The translations under genes and the position numbers were made by a program. Under the pieces are notes generated by a model. It was not told where the DNA came from. It worked only from the letters and a program-made list of their open reading frames with translations, and did not search any database. A stretch of 44,028 nucleotides of DNA from an uncultured Acidimicrobiales bacterium (GTDB lineage: Bacteria > Actinomycetota > Acidimicrobiia > Acidimicrobiales > SHLQ01), in assembly GCA_938015295.1 (NCBI GenBank), contig CALLQB010000085.1, forward strand, positions 1-44,028, given 5' to 3'. Positions 1 through 12,601 of this stretch are shown one piece after another. Each line of letters begins with the position of its first letter. The first letter of the stretch is position 1.

Positions 1-285
1 GGCTTCGCGTATGCGTCGTTTCGTTTCGGGGTCGCCGATAACCACAAAGGTCCACGGTTGTTGGTGCGCTCCAGAGGGGGCGGTGGCTGCTGTTGCGATG
101 GCCAGGTCGATGAGTTCGCGAGGCACGGCCTTGTCGCTGAAAACCCGAGCGCTGCGCCGCGATGCCATCTGGTCATAGAAGGTTTGTGCCCTGTCGAGCA
201 TCGCAGGATGGTCGAGCGGTTCGAAGGGGTGAGCGACAAACGGATACTTCGCCGCTGACTCGGGAGACGGATAGCTGTTAGTCAC
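1..285 (-). CDS. Nitroreductase-family protein (5' part only)
   Basis: The reverse strand reads from a GTG at 285 without a stop to the left edge, giving the first 95 residues. The segment RRSARVFSDKAVPRELID followed by ATAAPSGAHQQPW is the FMN-binding N-terminal signature of the nitroreductase superfamily, closest in look to the iodotyrosine-deiodinase-like branch (Arg-Arg-Ser FMN phosphate contact, then the AP-S-G-x-x-x-Q-P-W loop). Members bind FMN as dimers and use NAD(P)H to reduce nitro, quinone or halo-aromatic substrates. The substrate cannot be told from this part. It is divergent from the fructokinase gene, sharing a roughly 120-bp upstream region. Confidence 0.85.
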   Translation of the reverse strand, partial: MTNSYPSPESAAKYPFVAHPFEPLDHPAMLDRAQTFYDQMASRRSARVFSDKAVPRELIDLAIATAATAPSGAHQQPWTFVVIGDPETKRRIREA

Positions 286-407
286 AGTGAGGAAACCGTA
301 CAACGCGGTCTGCTCAGGTCACCTTTCAGAACCTAGACTGGACCTTCTGTTCCATTTCGGTTGCCCGTATGGAGCGCCAAGAAAGTCCAAGAGAGAACGA
401 CGAGAAG

Positions 408-1280
408 ATGTCTGAATATTTCGCGGCAGTTGAAGCTGGCGGCACCAAGTTTCGAGCGGCCATTGTCGACCCCGAGCTTACGATCGTCGACGAGGTGCGG
501 ATTCCCACCACGACTCCCGACGAAACGCTTTCGGCGGTCGAAGCGTTCTTTGCCGGCCAGGCGAACACCTTGGCGTTAGGTATTGCATCGTTTGGCCCCC
601 TGGTGGTCGACCGGGCCTCGGCCGACTACGGATCGATCGCCGCTACACCCAAACCCGATTGGACAGGCGCTCCGTTGCTGTCGCGCCTCAGCGCGGCACT
701 TGGGGTGCCTGCAGACATCCAAACCGATGTCGAGGCTGCCGCAGTCGTCGAGCAAAAGTTGGGGGCCGGCAAAGGCCTGGCGAGCGTTGCGTATGTGACG
801 GTCGGTACGGGAGTAGGTGCGGCGGTTTCCATCGACGGCGTTCCGTTCCGAGGTGTCGATCACACCGAACTCGGACATATTCCGGTGCAGCGAGTCGAGG
901 GCGATGACTACGCCGGACGTTGCCCATTTCACGGGGCGTGCCTCGAAGGTATGGCGGCAGGCCCGGCGATAGGCGACCGATGGAACGCCGACCCCTCGAC
1001 GCTTGGCGATCGCGACGAGGTTTGGGAACTCGAGGCTGCGTATCTCGCCCAGCTGGTACGGGTCTACTCCGTGTCGTTTGTTCCTGATGTGGTGCTGTTC
1101 GGCGGGGGAGTGGGCACCCGGCCGGGTATGGCCGAGCTCATTCAAAAGGCCGCTCTTGCCGACATCGCCGGCTACTCGGTGAGCCATTCTTCCAACGCGA
1201 ACCTGGTGAAAGCCGCCGCATTCGGCGAGGATGCCGGGTTGGTCGGCGCAGCTCTGCTTGCCCGATCGCTAGTTGCCTAG
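408..1280 (+). CDS. ROK-family fructokinase
   Basis: A 290-residue sugar kinase of the ROK family. The N-terminal [10 protein letters not shown] is the ATP phosphate-binding motif, [11 protein letters not shown] holds the expected catalytic Asp, VGTGVGAAV is the second phosphate loop, and HTELGHI followed by [12 protein letters not shown] is the His/Cys zinc motif typical of ROK fructokinases (B. subtilis YdhR/GmuE type). Expected reaction: ATP-dependent phosphorylation of fructose to fructose 6-phosphate in the cytoplasm. I chose the ATG at 408 because the conserved motif starts nine residues later; an in-frame ATG at 369 would add 13 residues unlike the family. No clear Shine-Dalgarno is seen for either. 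A fructose-phosphate kinase of another family lies at 12584-13516, but the two are not linked. Confidence 0.87.
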   Translation: MSEYFAAVEAGGTKFRAAIVDPELTIVDEVRIPTTTPDETLSAVEAFFAGQANTLALGIASFGPLVVDRASADYGSIAATPKPDWTGAPLLSRLSAALGVPADIQTDVEAAAVVEQKLGAGKGLASVAYVTVGTGVGAAVSIDGVPFRGVDHTELGHIPVQRVEGDDYAGRCPFHGACLEGMAAGPAIGDRWNADPSTLGDRDEVWELEAAYLAQLVRVYSVSFVPDVVLFGGGVGTRPGMAELIQKAALADIAGYSVSHSSNANLVKAAAFGEDAGLVGAALLARSLVA

Positions 1281-1313
1281 GACAACTATCACACCGTTGC
1301 TCGACCACGGCCC

Positions 1314-1345
1314 TTGACCTTCCTGTTGGGTGGAAGGTTTATACT
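1314..1345 (+). promoter_or_regulatory. CueR-type (MerR-family) copper promoter of copA
   Basis: The -35 element TTGACC (1314-1319) and -10 element TATACT (1340-1345) are separated by 20 bp, the over-long spacer characteristic of MerR-family promoters. Inside the spacer lies a perfect 7-bp dyad ACCTTCC (1317-1323) / GGAAGGT (1332-1338) with an 8-bp centre. This is the same half-site sequence as the E. coli copA CueR operator. The -10 ends 6 nt before the copA ATG, so the predicted transcription start falls on the A of the start codon. Confidence 0.9.
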
Positions 1346-1351
1346 TGTCGT

Positions 1352-3529
<2,178 letters not shown>

Positions 3530-3561
3530 ATTCTCTGTCTCACAAGAAAGAACCACCCCAC

Positions 3562-3768
3562 ATGAGCGACACCGCCACCCACACCTACAACGTTCCCGAC
3601 ATCAGCTGTCAACACTGCATCGACGCGATCACCAAAGAGGTTTCGCCGCTCGAAGGCGTCACCAACCTGCAGGTTGACGTCGAGGCCAAGATCGTCACGG
3701 TCGTGGGCGGCGACGATGCTGCGATCGTCGCCGCTATTGACGAGGCCGGTTTCGACGTCGCCCGGTAA
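3562..3768 (+). CDS. CopZ-like heavy-metal-associated (HMA) copper chaperone
   Basis: A 68-residue single HMA domain with the metal-binding motif ISCQHC and the family's beta-alpha-beta pattern (VTNLQVDVEAKIVTV, then AAIDEAGFDV). It should carry Cu(I) in the cytoplasm and hand it to the HMA domain or membrane site of CopA, encoded immediately upstream. I prefer the ATG at 3562, which gives the usual CopZ length and has an A/G-rich stretch about 11 nt upstream. An alternative ATG at 3526 overlaps the copA stop as ATGA and would add 12 unconserved residues. Co-transcription with copA is very likely. Confidence 0.9.
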   Translation: MSDTATHTYNVPDISCQHCIDAITKEVSPLEGVTNLQVDVEAKIVTVVGGDDAAIVAAIDEAGFDVAR

Positions 3769-3786
3769 ACCGCTTGTAGTCCTCGC

Positions 3787-5904
<2,118 letters not shown>

Positions 5905-5955
5905 GCCTTGTGTGCTACCGGACAACTGGCGGCACAGCAAATAGGGTCGACGTTC

Positions 5956-6735
5956 ATGGATCTCGGACTGACAGGCAAGACCGCATTGATCACGGGTTCA
6001 TACCGTGGCACAGGCGCCGGAATAGCGGGGGTGTTCGCAGCTGAAGGTGCGCATGTGCTGGTGCACGGGTTCGAGACGGGGCAACCCGATGAGGTGGTCG
6101 ACCGCATCACTAGCTCGGGTGGTCGCGCCCAAGGTGTCGTCGCCGACATTGCATCCGATGAGGGGGCGAAAGACCTGGGCGCAGTGGCGAGCGGGGTCGA
6201 CATCGTGGTCAACAACTACGGGGCGCCGATTGGTTCACGTTGGTCGGCGATGGACAACTGGGCAGAGGAATGGAATCGCAATGTTTTGACCGGCGTTCGA
6301 GTCGCTCAACTCTGTCTTCCGGCGATGCGCGAGCGTGGCTGGGGTCGCGTGATCTTCATTGGCACTGTCGGATCGAGAATGCCAGGTACGCGCAACCCCG
6401 GGTACTACACAGCGAAGGCCGGGATGCACGCTCTGGTCCGCACGTTGGCAATGGAGCTGCGAGGTTCGGGTGTAACCGCAAACCTGGTGAGCCCGGCGAT
6501 GATCGCGACCGAAGAGATGCAGGCGATGCTGACCAGGCGGGCTGTGAAGGCGGGCGTCGATGGCACCTGGGACGACGTCGCAAAATGGGGGCTTGCGAAC
6601 GGCATGGGCAACCTGAACGAACACATTGCTGATCCGGCCGATATCGGCGCTGTTGTCGCGTTCGTCGCCAGTGAAGCGGCCTGGCACATCAACGGCGCTG
6701 ACGTTGCGGTCGACGGTGGAGCGGTAGACGCCTAA
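5956..6735 (+). CDS. Short-chain dehydrogenase/reductase (SDR)
   Basis: A 259-residue classical SDR. TGSYRGTGAGIA (residues 13-24) is the dinucleotide-binding glycine motif, NNYG (87-90) the structural Asn motif, and Tyr150-x3-Lys154 the catalytic pair. The residue 13 before the catalytic Tyr, normally Ser, is Thr137, with Ser140 nearby. The C-terminal INGADVAVDGGAV is the usual SDR ending. The substrate is unknown. The ATG at 5956 follows AGGG at a 9-nt spacing; an ATG at 5908 would extend into the divergent fadB-like upstream region. The stop TAA overlaps the next ATG (TAATG), so it is translationally coupled to the NIPSNAP-like protein. Confidence 0.92.
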   Translation: MDLGLTGKTALITGSYRGTGAGIAGVFAAEGAHVLVHGFETGQPDEVVDRITSSGGRAQGVVADIASDEGAKDLGAVASGVDIVVNNYGAPIGSRWSAMDNWAEEWNRNVLTGVRVAQLCLPAMRERGWGRVIFIGTVGSRMPGTRNPGYYTAKAGMHALVRTLAMELRGSGVTANLVSPAMIATEEMQAMLTRRAVKAGVDGTWDDVAKWGLANGMGNLNEHIADPADIGAVVAFVASEAAWHINGADVAVDGGAVDA

Positions 6736-7469
6736 TGCCTCGGAACTTCTTCTTGCACGAAACGATCGATGTTGTCGGCCAGGGGCAATACGAGTACATG
6801 GATCTGGTGGCCCGCGAACCTGTGCATGACATGCCAGGCCTGTTTCGATTGCAGGGCACGTTCTTCGTCATTGGCGCGTCGGGCGGGAAGTGGCCGCAGG
6901 TCGTCAACATCTATGACGGGGGCGAGGAAGGGTGGGATGCGTGGACAGCCAACCTCGACCGTCTCAACCTAAAGCGTCGCGAGAACTTCTACACCGGCTG
7001 GTGGGATGAAGCAGCCGAGTTTCGTACCGGAGGCTTCGACCGTATTGCGGCAGCGGTTCCCGGTTGTCCGACGACCGCCGAACTTCGGGCAAGTGGTATC
7101 GAGGGCACGGTTTTTGTCCATCAACGACTCGAGGTGCAGCCTGGTCAGCAACTTGGCTTCCTCGATGAGGTTCGCCGGGTTCGAGTTCCGCAACTAGAGG
7201 CTCGCGGCATACATCTCACCAACCTTCTTGAAGTGATCAACAACCCCACCGAGGTCATCGTGGTGTGGGCTACCCATCTCGAAAACTGGACACAGTTGCG
7301 CAAAGACTTTGACACAACCCGTGGTCTCGACGACACCGGCACCGTCGATCAGACCTTGCTTGCCTGGCAACAGATCGAGCATTCGTTCGTTACCGGCGGC
7401 ACCACCGAACTCATGACGCCACGACCAGGCAATGCTGCCGGACCGACACCCGGCGCCGAACAGCGGTGA
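6735..7469 (+). CDS. NIPSNAP-like / dimeric alpha-beta barrel protein
   Basis: A 244-residue protein with no signal peptide or membrane span. Two similar halves can be made out (FFLHETIDVVGQGQYEYM near the start and VFVHQRLEVQPGQQLGFLDEV near residue 125), each resembling the ferredoxin-like beta-strand/helix unit of NIPSNAP or other dimeric alpha-beta barrel proteins. Both halves continue with a segment naming position-specific aromatics (WDAW, NWTQLRKDF), as in that family. No catalytic residue can be assigned. The 1-nt stop/start overlap with the SDR suggests a joint role, for example in binding or turning over a carbonyl or aromatic intermediate; that is inference only. Confidence 0.72.
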   Translation: MPRNFFLHETIDVVGQGQYEYMDLVAREPVHDMPGLFRLQGTFFVIGASGGKWPQVVNIYDGGEEGWDAWTANLDRLNLKRRENFYTGWWDEAAEFRTGGFDRIAAAVPGCPTTAELRASGIEGTVFVHQRLEVQPGQQLGFLDEVRRVRVPQLEARGIHLTNLLEVINNPTEVIVVWATHLENWTQLRKDFDTTRGLDDTGTVDQTLLAWQQIEHSFVTGGTTELMTPRPGNAAGPTPGAEQR

Positions 7470-7473
7470 GGCT

Positions 7474-8205
7474 TCAGAATTCGAAGTCAGGCAAGGATGC
7501 GAAAGCGGCTCGGAGCGCTTTTCCCCATCCCTGAGAAACCGTCTTGTAGTAGTCGTCGTCTTCTTCGAATCGGATGCGAGGCGCTAGTTCGAAGCTGTCG
7601 GTTTCGTAAATCTGTAGGTCGAGCGGCAGCCCAACAGAGAGGTTTGCCTTCAGGGTCGAGTCGAACGAGACCAGCAGGAGCTTTACGGCGGCTTCAAAGC
7701 TCATTGCTGGATCGAACGCGCGAACCAGAATCGGCCGGCCGTACTTGGTTTCGCCAATCTGCAGAAAAGGGGTGTCGTCAAATGCTTCGATGAAGTTGCC
7801 CTCGGGGTAAATGAGGAACAGTCGCGGCGGCATCCCCTTGATTTGGCCGCCCAGAATCAGCGTGCTGTGAAAGGTCGCTTCCGCATCCTCACCGGTGCGT
7901 TCGTGGGTGGCGATGACTTCGCGAAGCGTGTCGCCGATGAGTTGTGCGACTTGAAACATCGTGGGTGATGCAAGGATCGATGGCATGCGATCCTCGGGAA
8001 CTTTCGACCGCTCGTCGAGCATGCTGACCACCGACTGCGTCGTCGCAAGGTTTCCGGCCGACAGCAATGTGATGACCCTCTCGCCTGGTCGATGCCAATG
8101 GGACATCTTGCGAAACACCGAAACATTGTCGACGCCAGAGTTCGTGCGAGTGTCGGACATAAACACCAGTCCGTGATCAAGGCGTAAGCCCACGCAGTAG
8201 GTCAT
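7474..8205 (-). CDS. anbu: Anbu-type proteasome homologue (peptidase family T1)
   Basis: A 243-residue N-terminal nucleophile hydrolase of the Anbu (ancestral beta subunit, BPH) group. After removal of Met1 the new N-terminus is Thr, the T1 nucleophile. Asp18 (SDTRT) sits exactly where proteasome Asp17 lies after Met removal, and Lys33 is close to the usual catalytic Lys. Anbu proteins form ring or lock-washer assemblies and are thought to be peptidases, though activity is poorly established. The ATG overlaps the upstream stop as ATGA, and the three genes before it are the known Anbu partners. This is not the actinobacterial 20S PrcB, which has a propeptide and a different neighbourhood. Confidence 0.9.
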   Translation of the reverse strand: MTYCVGLRLDHGLVFMSDTRTNSGVDNVSVFRKMSHWHRPGERVITLLSAGNLATTQSVVSMLDERSKVPEDRMPSILASPTMFQVAQLIGDTLREVIATHERTGEDAEATFHSTLILGGQIKGMPPRLFLIYPEGNFIEAFDDTPFLQIGETKYGRPILVRAFDPAMSFEAAVKLLLVSFDSTLKANLSVGLPLDLQIYETDSFELAPRIRFEEDDDYYKTVSQGWGKALRAAFASLPDFEF

Positions 8206-9005
8206 TGTTGCACCTGCACAGAGACGTGAAGTTCTTCGGAACCCTGTCCGAACCGGATACCCGAGATCGGGGCCGCGTCGCTGTAGTCAGTGCCGGTTGC
8301 GACCTTCACGTATCGCTCGTCAGGTGAGATGCCGTTTGAGACGTCGAAGCCGACCCACCCAAGATGGTTGATCCACACTTCTGCCCAAGCGTGCGAGGCG
8401 TCCTGGTCGACTCGGTCGGTCATCATGAGGTAGCCGCTGACATATCTGGCCGGAAATCCGAGCTTTCGTGACGCGGCCAAAAACACATGGGCGTGGTCTT
8501 GGCAAACGCCGTGTCCGGCAGCGATTACCGACTCGGCCGATGAGAACGAATCGGTGACTCCTGCTGTGTAGGTGACTTGTTGTCGAACGCGATCGAGTAG
8601 GGCATGCAGCAGAGCTACCGGACTCGCTTGGTCTGTAACGGTTGCCACCTCATCGACAAGTGACGAGACCTGTGGGCCTGCCGCGGTGAGTTCGGTGGGC
8701 CGGCGGAAAAGCCAAAGGGGAGCAAACCCTGTGGTGGCTCCGTAAACGCCGCTCACATCGGTTGTTTCAACTTCACCCACGGCCAGAACCTCGATGGTCG
8801 TCACGCCGGGATCGCTACGGAAAAGGTCGACGGCGTTGCCGTGATGATCGGTGAAGGCGACCTCCTTCTTGCCGCCACCCAAGCTGGTTTCCCATCGCAG
8901 AACGTGCTGCGATGAAGAACTCATTGGGGTGAGCCGAACCTGCTGGAGCGAGGAACTAGGAGTGTCGTAGCTGTAGGTAGTTCGGTGTTGAATTCGCAGC
9001 AGCAT
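8202..9005 (-). CDS. Transglutaminase-like cysteine protease of the Anbu operon
   Basis: A 267-residue protein starting MLLRIQHRTTYSY, the usual beginning of the bacterial transglutaminase-like N-terminal domain. The papain-like triad is visible: Cys in GHGVCQDHAH, His in DASHAWAEVW, and Asp in GWVGFDVSN. Such proteins cleave or form isopeptide or amide bonds in the cytoplasm; the real substrate in Anbu operons is not known. The start at 9005 is one base after the alpha-E stop; a longer reading to 9275 would overlap that gene heavily and lacks family similarity. The 3' end overlaps anbu by 4 nt. Confidence 0.92.
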   Translation of the reverse strand: MLLRIQHRTTYSYDTPSSSLQQVRLTPMSSSSQHVLRWETSLGGGKKEVAFTDHHGNAVDLFRSDPGVTTIEVLAVGEVETTDVSGVYGATTGFAPLWLFRRPTELTAAGPQVSSLVDEVATVTDQASPVALLHALLDRVRQQVTYTAGVTDSFSSAESVIAAGHGVCQDHAHVFLAASRKLGFPARYVSGYLMMTDRVDQDASHAWAEVWINHLGWVGFDVSNGISPDERYVKVATGTDYSDAAPISGIRFGQGSEELHVSVQVQQ

Positions 9006-9006
9006 G

Positions 9007-9948
9007 TCAAACACTAAACCGGTAGTCGAGTTCGATCTGATTGGCCAGCGTTTGCGTGCACGAGATCGACTGCTGGAGGAACTCGTGCAGGCCGAGGTCA
9101 AACACCGATTCGATCGAACGGTTCGTGACGCTTGCCTCAAGGCGTTCGGCCATGGCGTGACTTGCCAGGCGTTCGTCGTACTCGGCCGCGAGATACCCGA
9201 GGTTTGCGGAAATCTTTGCGAAACAGAACGCGAGCGAGCGCGGCAGGCGAGGGTCAAGAATAAGGAACTCCGCAACGTCTTTGGGGTTGATGCGGCCCGG
9301 GTTTCGCCAACGGTACCCCCGTTGCGCGGATACCGACCGGAGAATGTTCTCCCACTGCACGTTGTCGAGCCCAGAACCGACGTGCATCGCCGAAGGGAGG
9401 AGAACGTAGTACTTGACGTCGAGAATTCGAGCGGTGTTGTCGGCCCGCTCGAGGAACGTGCCGAGGCGACAGAAGTCGTATGCGTCGTTGCGCATCATCG
9501 TGCCGTGCAGGGCTCCGCGGACATACGCGCTTTCCTGGCGGACCTGACCGAGCACACGAGGTAGATCGTTCGGGCTGGTCGGCAACGCCAGAAGCTCTGA
9601 CAGCGACATCCAGCATTGGTTCGTGGCCTCCCATACCTCCCGAGTCAGTTGTGTTCGTACCAGCCGTGCGTTGCTGCGGGCAGATTCGATGACCGACGCG
9701 ACGCTGTGCGAGTGCGATGCGTCACGGAGCAGAAAATCGACCACAGAGGCGCTGTCGAAGTTTGGGTGTCGTTCGTTGTATTCGTCGAGGGCGCCAACGG
9801 TAGCAACCACCGACTTCCACTCTGTCGAGGCGTCGGCAGATCGCGAGAGAGCGATGCGTAGACCGGCTTCGATCAGTCGGGCGGTATTTTCACTTCGTTC
9901 GAGATACCTGAACATCCAGAGCAGGCCGCCTGCGGTACTTCCGAGCAT
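9007..9948 (-). CDS. Alpha-E domain protein of the Anbu operon
   Basis: A 313-residue, all-helical protein beginning MLGSTAGGLLWMFRYLERSENTARLIEAG-type sequence, the hallmark of the alpha-E (DUF403/COG2307) family: WMFRYLERSENTAR near the start and a second copy FLERADNTARILDV near residue 165. No enzymatic activity is established for the family. It is nearly always next to the circularly permuted ATP-grasp protein, and both are thought to build or modify a peptide acted on by the transglutaminase-like protein and Anbu. The gap to the ATP-grasp gene is 5 nt. Confidence 0.93.
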   Translation of the reverse strand: MLGSTAGGLLWMFRYLERSENTARLIEAGLRIALSRSADASTEWKSVVATVGALDEYNERHPNFDSASVVDFLLRDASHSHSVASVIESARSNARLVRTQLTREVWEATNQCWMSLSELLALPTSPNDLPRVLGQVRQESAYVRGALHGTMMRNDAYDFCRLGTFLERADNTARILDVKYYVLLPSAMHVGSGLDNVQWENILRSVSAQRGYRWRNPGRINPKDVAEFLILDPRLPRSLAFCFAKISANLGYLAAEYDERLASHAMAERLEASVTNRSIESVFDLGLHEFLQQSISCTQTLANQIELDYRFSV

Positions 9949-9953
9949 GGCCC

Positions 9954-11378
9954 TCAGTCCTCCAGAATCCAGGTGTCTTTTGTGCCGCCGCCTTGGCTTG
10001 AGTTCACGACGAGCGATCCCTCTTCGAGGGCGACTCGAGTCAGGCCGCCAGGAGTGATGTGAATGCGGTGCGGTGATACCAGGGAGAACGGGCGGAGATC
10101 GACGTGGCGAGGAGCCAAACCGTGTTCGGTGAGAATCGGTACCGAAGAGAGCGCAAGTGTTGGCTGCGCAATGTAGTTGTCGGGTCGTTCCTTGAGTTTG
10201 GTTGCGAAGCGTTTCAACTCTTTACGGCTTGCGGCTGGCCCAACGAGCATGCCGTAGCCACCTGAACCGTGGACCTCCTTCACCACCAATTCCTCAAGGT
10301 GTTCGAGCACGTAAGCCAATGAATCTGCCTCTGCGCATCGCCAGGTGGGTACGTTCTGCAGGATCGGTCTTTCGCCGGTGTAGAACTCGACAATCTCGGG
10401 CATGTACGAATACACGGCCTTGTCGTCCGCGATTCCTGTGCCCGGAGCATTGGCGAGCGTGATGTTGCCGGCACGATAGACATCGAGAAGGCCGGGCACG
10501 CCCAGCACCGAATCGGCACGGAAGTTGAGTGGATCGATAAACGCGTCGTCAACCCGACGATAGAGAACGTCGATTGGCTGAAAGCCCTGTGATGTCCGCA
10601 TCGCTACCCGACCGTCGACGACGCTCAGGTCGCGCCCCTCGACGAGTTCGGCCCCCATCTGGTCGGCGAGAAACGAATGTTCGTAGTAGGCCGCGTTTAG
10701 TACGCCTGGCGTAAGCACCGCGATAACCGGCGGTCCTTCGGTCGAGAGAGGAGCGCATTCGGCGAGCGACTGTCGGAGATGGGTCGGGTAGGTGCTGACC
10801 GGTGCGACACGAATTTGTGCGAAGAGCTCGGGAAACATGTGGAGCATGGTTTCGCGGTTCTCGACCATATAGGAGACGCCTGATGGCGTCCGAGCGTTGT
10901 CTTCGAGCACGAAGAAGTCGTCCTCGCCGGTGCGCACAATGTCGGTTCCGACGATGTGGGTGTAAATCCTTCCCGGCGGAGTGAAACCAATCATCTCGGG
11001 AAGAAACGCGGCATTGGAGGAGATCAGTTCGAGCGGGATTCTGCCTGCTCGGACAATTTCCTGGCGATGATAGATGTCCCACAAGAACGCATTGATTGCT
11101 CGAACTCGCTGTTCGATTCCCCGGGTTAATCTCGTCCACTCTCTGCTTGAAAGTATCCGCGGAACAATGTCGAAAGGAATCAATCGTTCGTCGGTACTAG
11201 CGTCCTCGTAGACGCTGAAGGTGATGCCAGTGCGGCGGAACAAGGCTTCGGCTTCGGCTGATTTCTGGAGAAGCTTCTGTGACTTCTCCGTGTCGAACCA
11301 CTGGGCGTAGTCGGCGTACGGGAGTCGCATACAGGAACCATCGATAGTCATCTCATCGAAGTGGCTGGTGCCAGACAT
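9954..11378 (-). CDS. Circularly permuted ATP-grasp protein (type 2)
   Basis: A 474-residue member of the circularly permuted ATP-grasp family (COG2308). Recognisable pieces are the start HFDEM, GRIYTHIVGTDIVRTGEDDFFVLEDNARTPSGVSY-like ATP-grasp core (residues about 130-165), the KEVHGSGGYGMLVGP phosphate loop, and the C-terminal HVDLRPFSLV with VNSSQGGGTKDTWIL ending. It should make amide bonds using ATP in the cytoplasm, probably a peptide tag or ligand handled by the neighbouring genes. I chose the ATG at 11378; an in-frame start at 11447 would add 23 unconserved residues. It is the first gene of the ATP-grasp/alpha-E/transglutaminase/Anbu block. Confidence 0.93.
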   Translation of the reverse strand: MSGTSHFDEMTIDGSCMRLPYADYAQWFDTEKSQKLLQKSAEAEALFRRTGITFSVYEDASTDERLIPFDIVPRILSSREWTRLTRGIEQRVRAINAFLWDIYHRQEIVRAGRIPLELISSNAAFLPEMIGFTPPGRIYTHIVGTDIVRTGEDDFFVLEDNARTPSGVSYMVENRETMLHMFPELFAQIRVAPVSTYPTHLRQSLAECAPLSTEGPPVIAVLTPGVLNAAYYEHSFLADQMGAELVEGRDLSVVDGRVAMRTSQGFQPIDVLYRRVDDAFIDPLNFRADSVLGVPGLLDVYRAGNITLANAPGTGIADDKAVYSYMPEIVEFYTGERPILQNVPTWRCAEADSLAYVLEHLEELVVKEVHGSGGYGMLVGPAASRKELKRFATKLKERPDNYIAQPTLALSSVPILTEHGLAPRHVDLRPFSLVSPHRIHITPGGLTRVALEEGSLVVNSSQGGGTKDTWILED

Positions 11379-11463
11379 GGGGTCACCGTACAACTCGATG
11401 TCTCTCGGTATGGCTGCCGAAACGCGCTGTTCATCTTTGTGACACAACCCGCGCTAGCGGGGG

Positions 11464-12453
11464 TCAACGAGCGTGAATGAGCTGCTCGAGTTGGGAGAGT
11501 TCGTCGCGGTGACCGACCGCGATGAGTGTTTGTCCCGACGCTATCGTTTGCGAGCTGGGAGGGCCGTCGACGATGTTGCCATCGGACCCTTTGATGCCGA
11601 CGATTCGCACGCCGCTTTCGGTTTCGAGTGCACCGATCGTCGACGTGATGCCACCGTCCATGACGGTAAATCCTCGGATCGAAAGCCCGAAGTTTTCGTC
11701 GTGAAGCGCTGCATCGAGGAACGAGCCGACCGATGGTTCAAGCGCGTCGGCGACGAGCCGTTGCGCGCCCATCTCAATTGGACTCACCACCTGGTCAGCG
11801 CCGGCGAGTCGGAGCTTGTGCGCAGAGCCGGCTTCGCTTACTCGGGTGACGATTCGAACATCAGGGTTGAGAAGTTTCGCCGACAGCACCGTCGAGATGG
11901 CATCGCTATCGCTCGACAGGCAGATGATAAGCCGGGTCGCTCGCTCGATGCCGGCGGCCAGAAGCGTTTCGTCCATCGTGCAGTCGCCGACGAGGGCAAC
12001 CGCTCCCGCGTCGGTGGCGGCGTCGGCGCGGTCAACGTCGATTTCGATCACGCCAACGTTTTCGTTGTTTGGTAACAGCTGCTGCACGGCAACCCCAGTG
12101 CGGCCAAACCCGCAAATGATCGTGTGATCTCGCATTCGTTGCAACGTTCGTTCCTTTCGTCTGAAGCTAAACCTTCGAATAGAACTTTCAATGACCAACT
12201 CGGCGAAACCACCCAGCGCATAGACCACCGAGGCGACCCCAACCACGATGAGGCCAATGGTGAAGACTCGCCCGCTGGTGTCGAGCGGTTCGGTCTCGCC
12301 GAAGCCGACAGTCGAAACAACGATCACCGATTGGTAGATGGCGTTGACGACAGAAAATCCCTCGATCAGCCAGTACCAGGCAGCGCCAAGCAGGGTCACG
12401 ATGGCGACGACGGCAAGGCCAATCAGCTGGCGGGAGTTCGCACGAAACCTCAC
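11464..12453 (-). CDS. Two-transmembrane RCK-gated potassium channel
   Basis: A 329-residue MthK-like channel. TM1 is about residues 11-30, the pore helix and selectivity filter STVGFGETEP follow, TM2 is about 64-84, and the cytoplasmic RCK/TrkA-N domain starts at TIICGFGRTGVAVQQLL (nucleotide-type GxGxxG loop, acidic residue in VIEIDVDRAD). A TrkA-C domain occupies about 245-325. The filter reads GFG rather than GYG, as in several prokaryotic and eukaryotic K+ channels. It should conduct K+ under control of a ligand bound to the RCK ring. The GTG start is used. The stop lies about 85 nt ahead of the ATP-grasp start on the same strand, so it could share the Anbu operon promoter. Confidence 0.92.
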   Translation of the reverse strand: MRFRANSRQLIGLAVVAIVTLLGAAWYWLIEGFSVVNAIYQSVIVVSTVGFGETEPLDTSGRVFTIGLIVVGVASVVYALGGFAELVIESSIRRFSFRRKERTLQRMRDHTIICGFGRTGVAVQQLLPNNENVGVIEIDVDRADAATDAGAVALVGDCTMDETLLAAGIERATRLIICLSSDSDAISTVLSAKLLNPDVRIVTRVSEAGSAHKLRLAGADQVVSPIEMGAQRLVADALEPSVGSFLDAALHDENFGLSIRGFTVMDGGITSTIGALETESGVRIVGIKGSDGNIVDGPPSSQTIASGQTLIAVGHRDELSQLEQLIHAR

Positions 12454-12547
12454 GGGGGCATCATTGCAGACCTACGCAGGCGAGATGTCGTCTACCAACA
12501 CGTCTTCGACCAGCGACCGTGTTCGAGTCAGGTGTGTGTTCGTTTCG

Positions 12548-12601
12548 ACTACGACGGTGTTTATTCGTCAACTACGACGGTGTCTATTCGTCAACTACGA
12601 C
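12548..12601 (+). repeat. 23-bp tandem duplication over the pfkB stop codon
   Basis: Two full 23-bp units (12548-12570, 12571-12593; one mismatch, T/C) and an 8-bp partial third unit (12594-12601). On the reverse strand each unit holds the last codons and stop of the phosphofructokinase gene (GAC GAA TAG and GAC GAA TAA). As 23 is not a multiple of three, only the first stop is used and the extra copies are non-coding. Confidence 0.95.

Noticed and set aside
576..1187. 203-codon reverse-strand frame inside the fructokinase gene
   Set aside because: Antisense shadow of a GC-rich gene; sequence is unlike any family and the plus strand has clear ROK motifs.
9006..9275. N-terminal extension of the transglutaminase-like gene
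   Set aside because: Ser/Arg-rich and within the alpha-E gene; the family begins at MLLRIQH at 9005.
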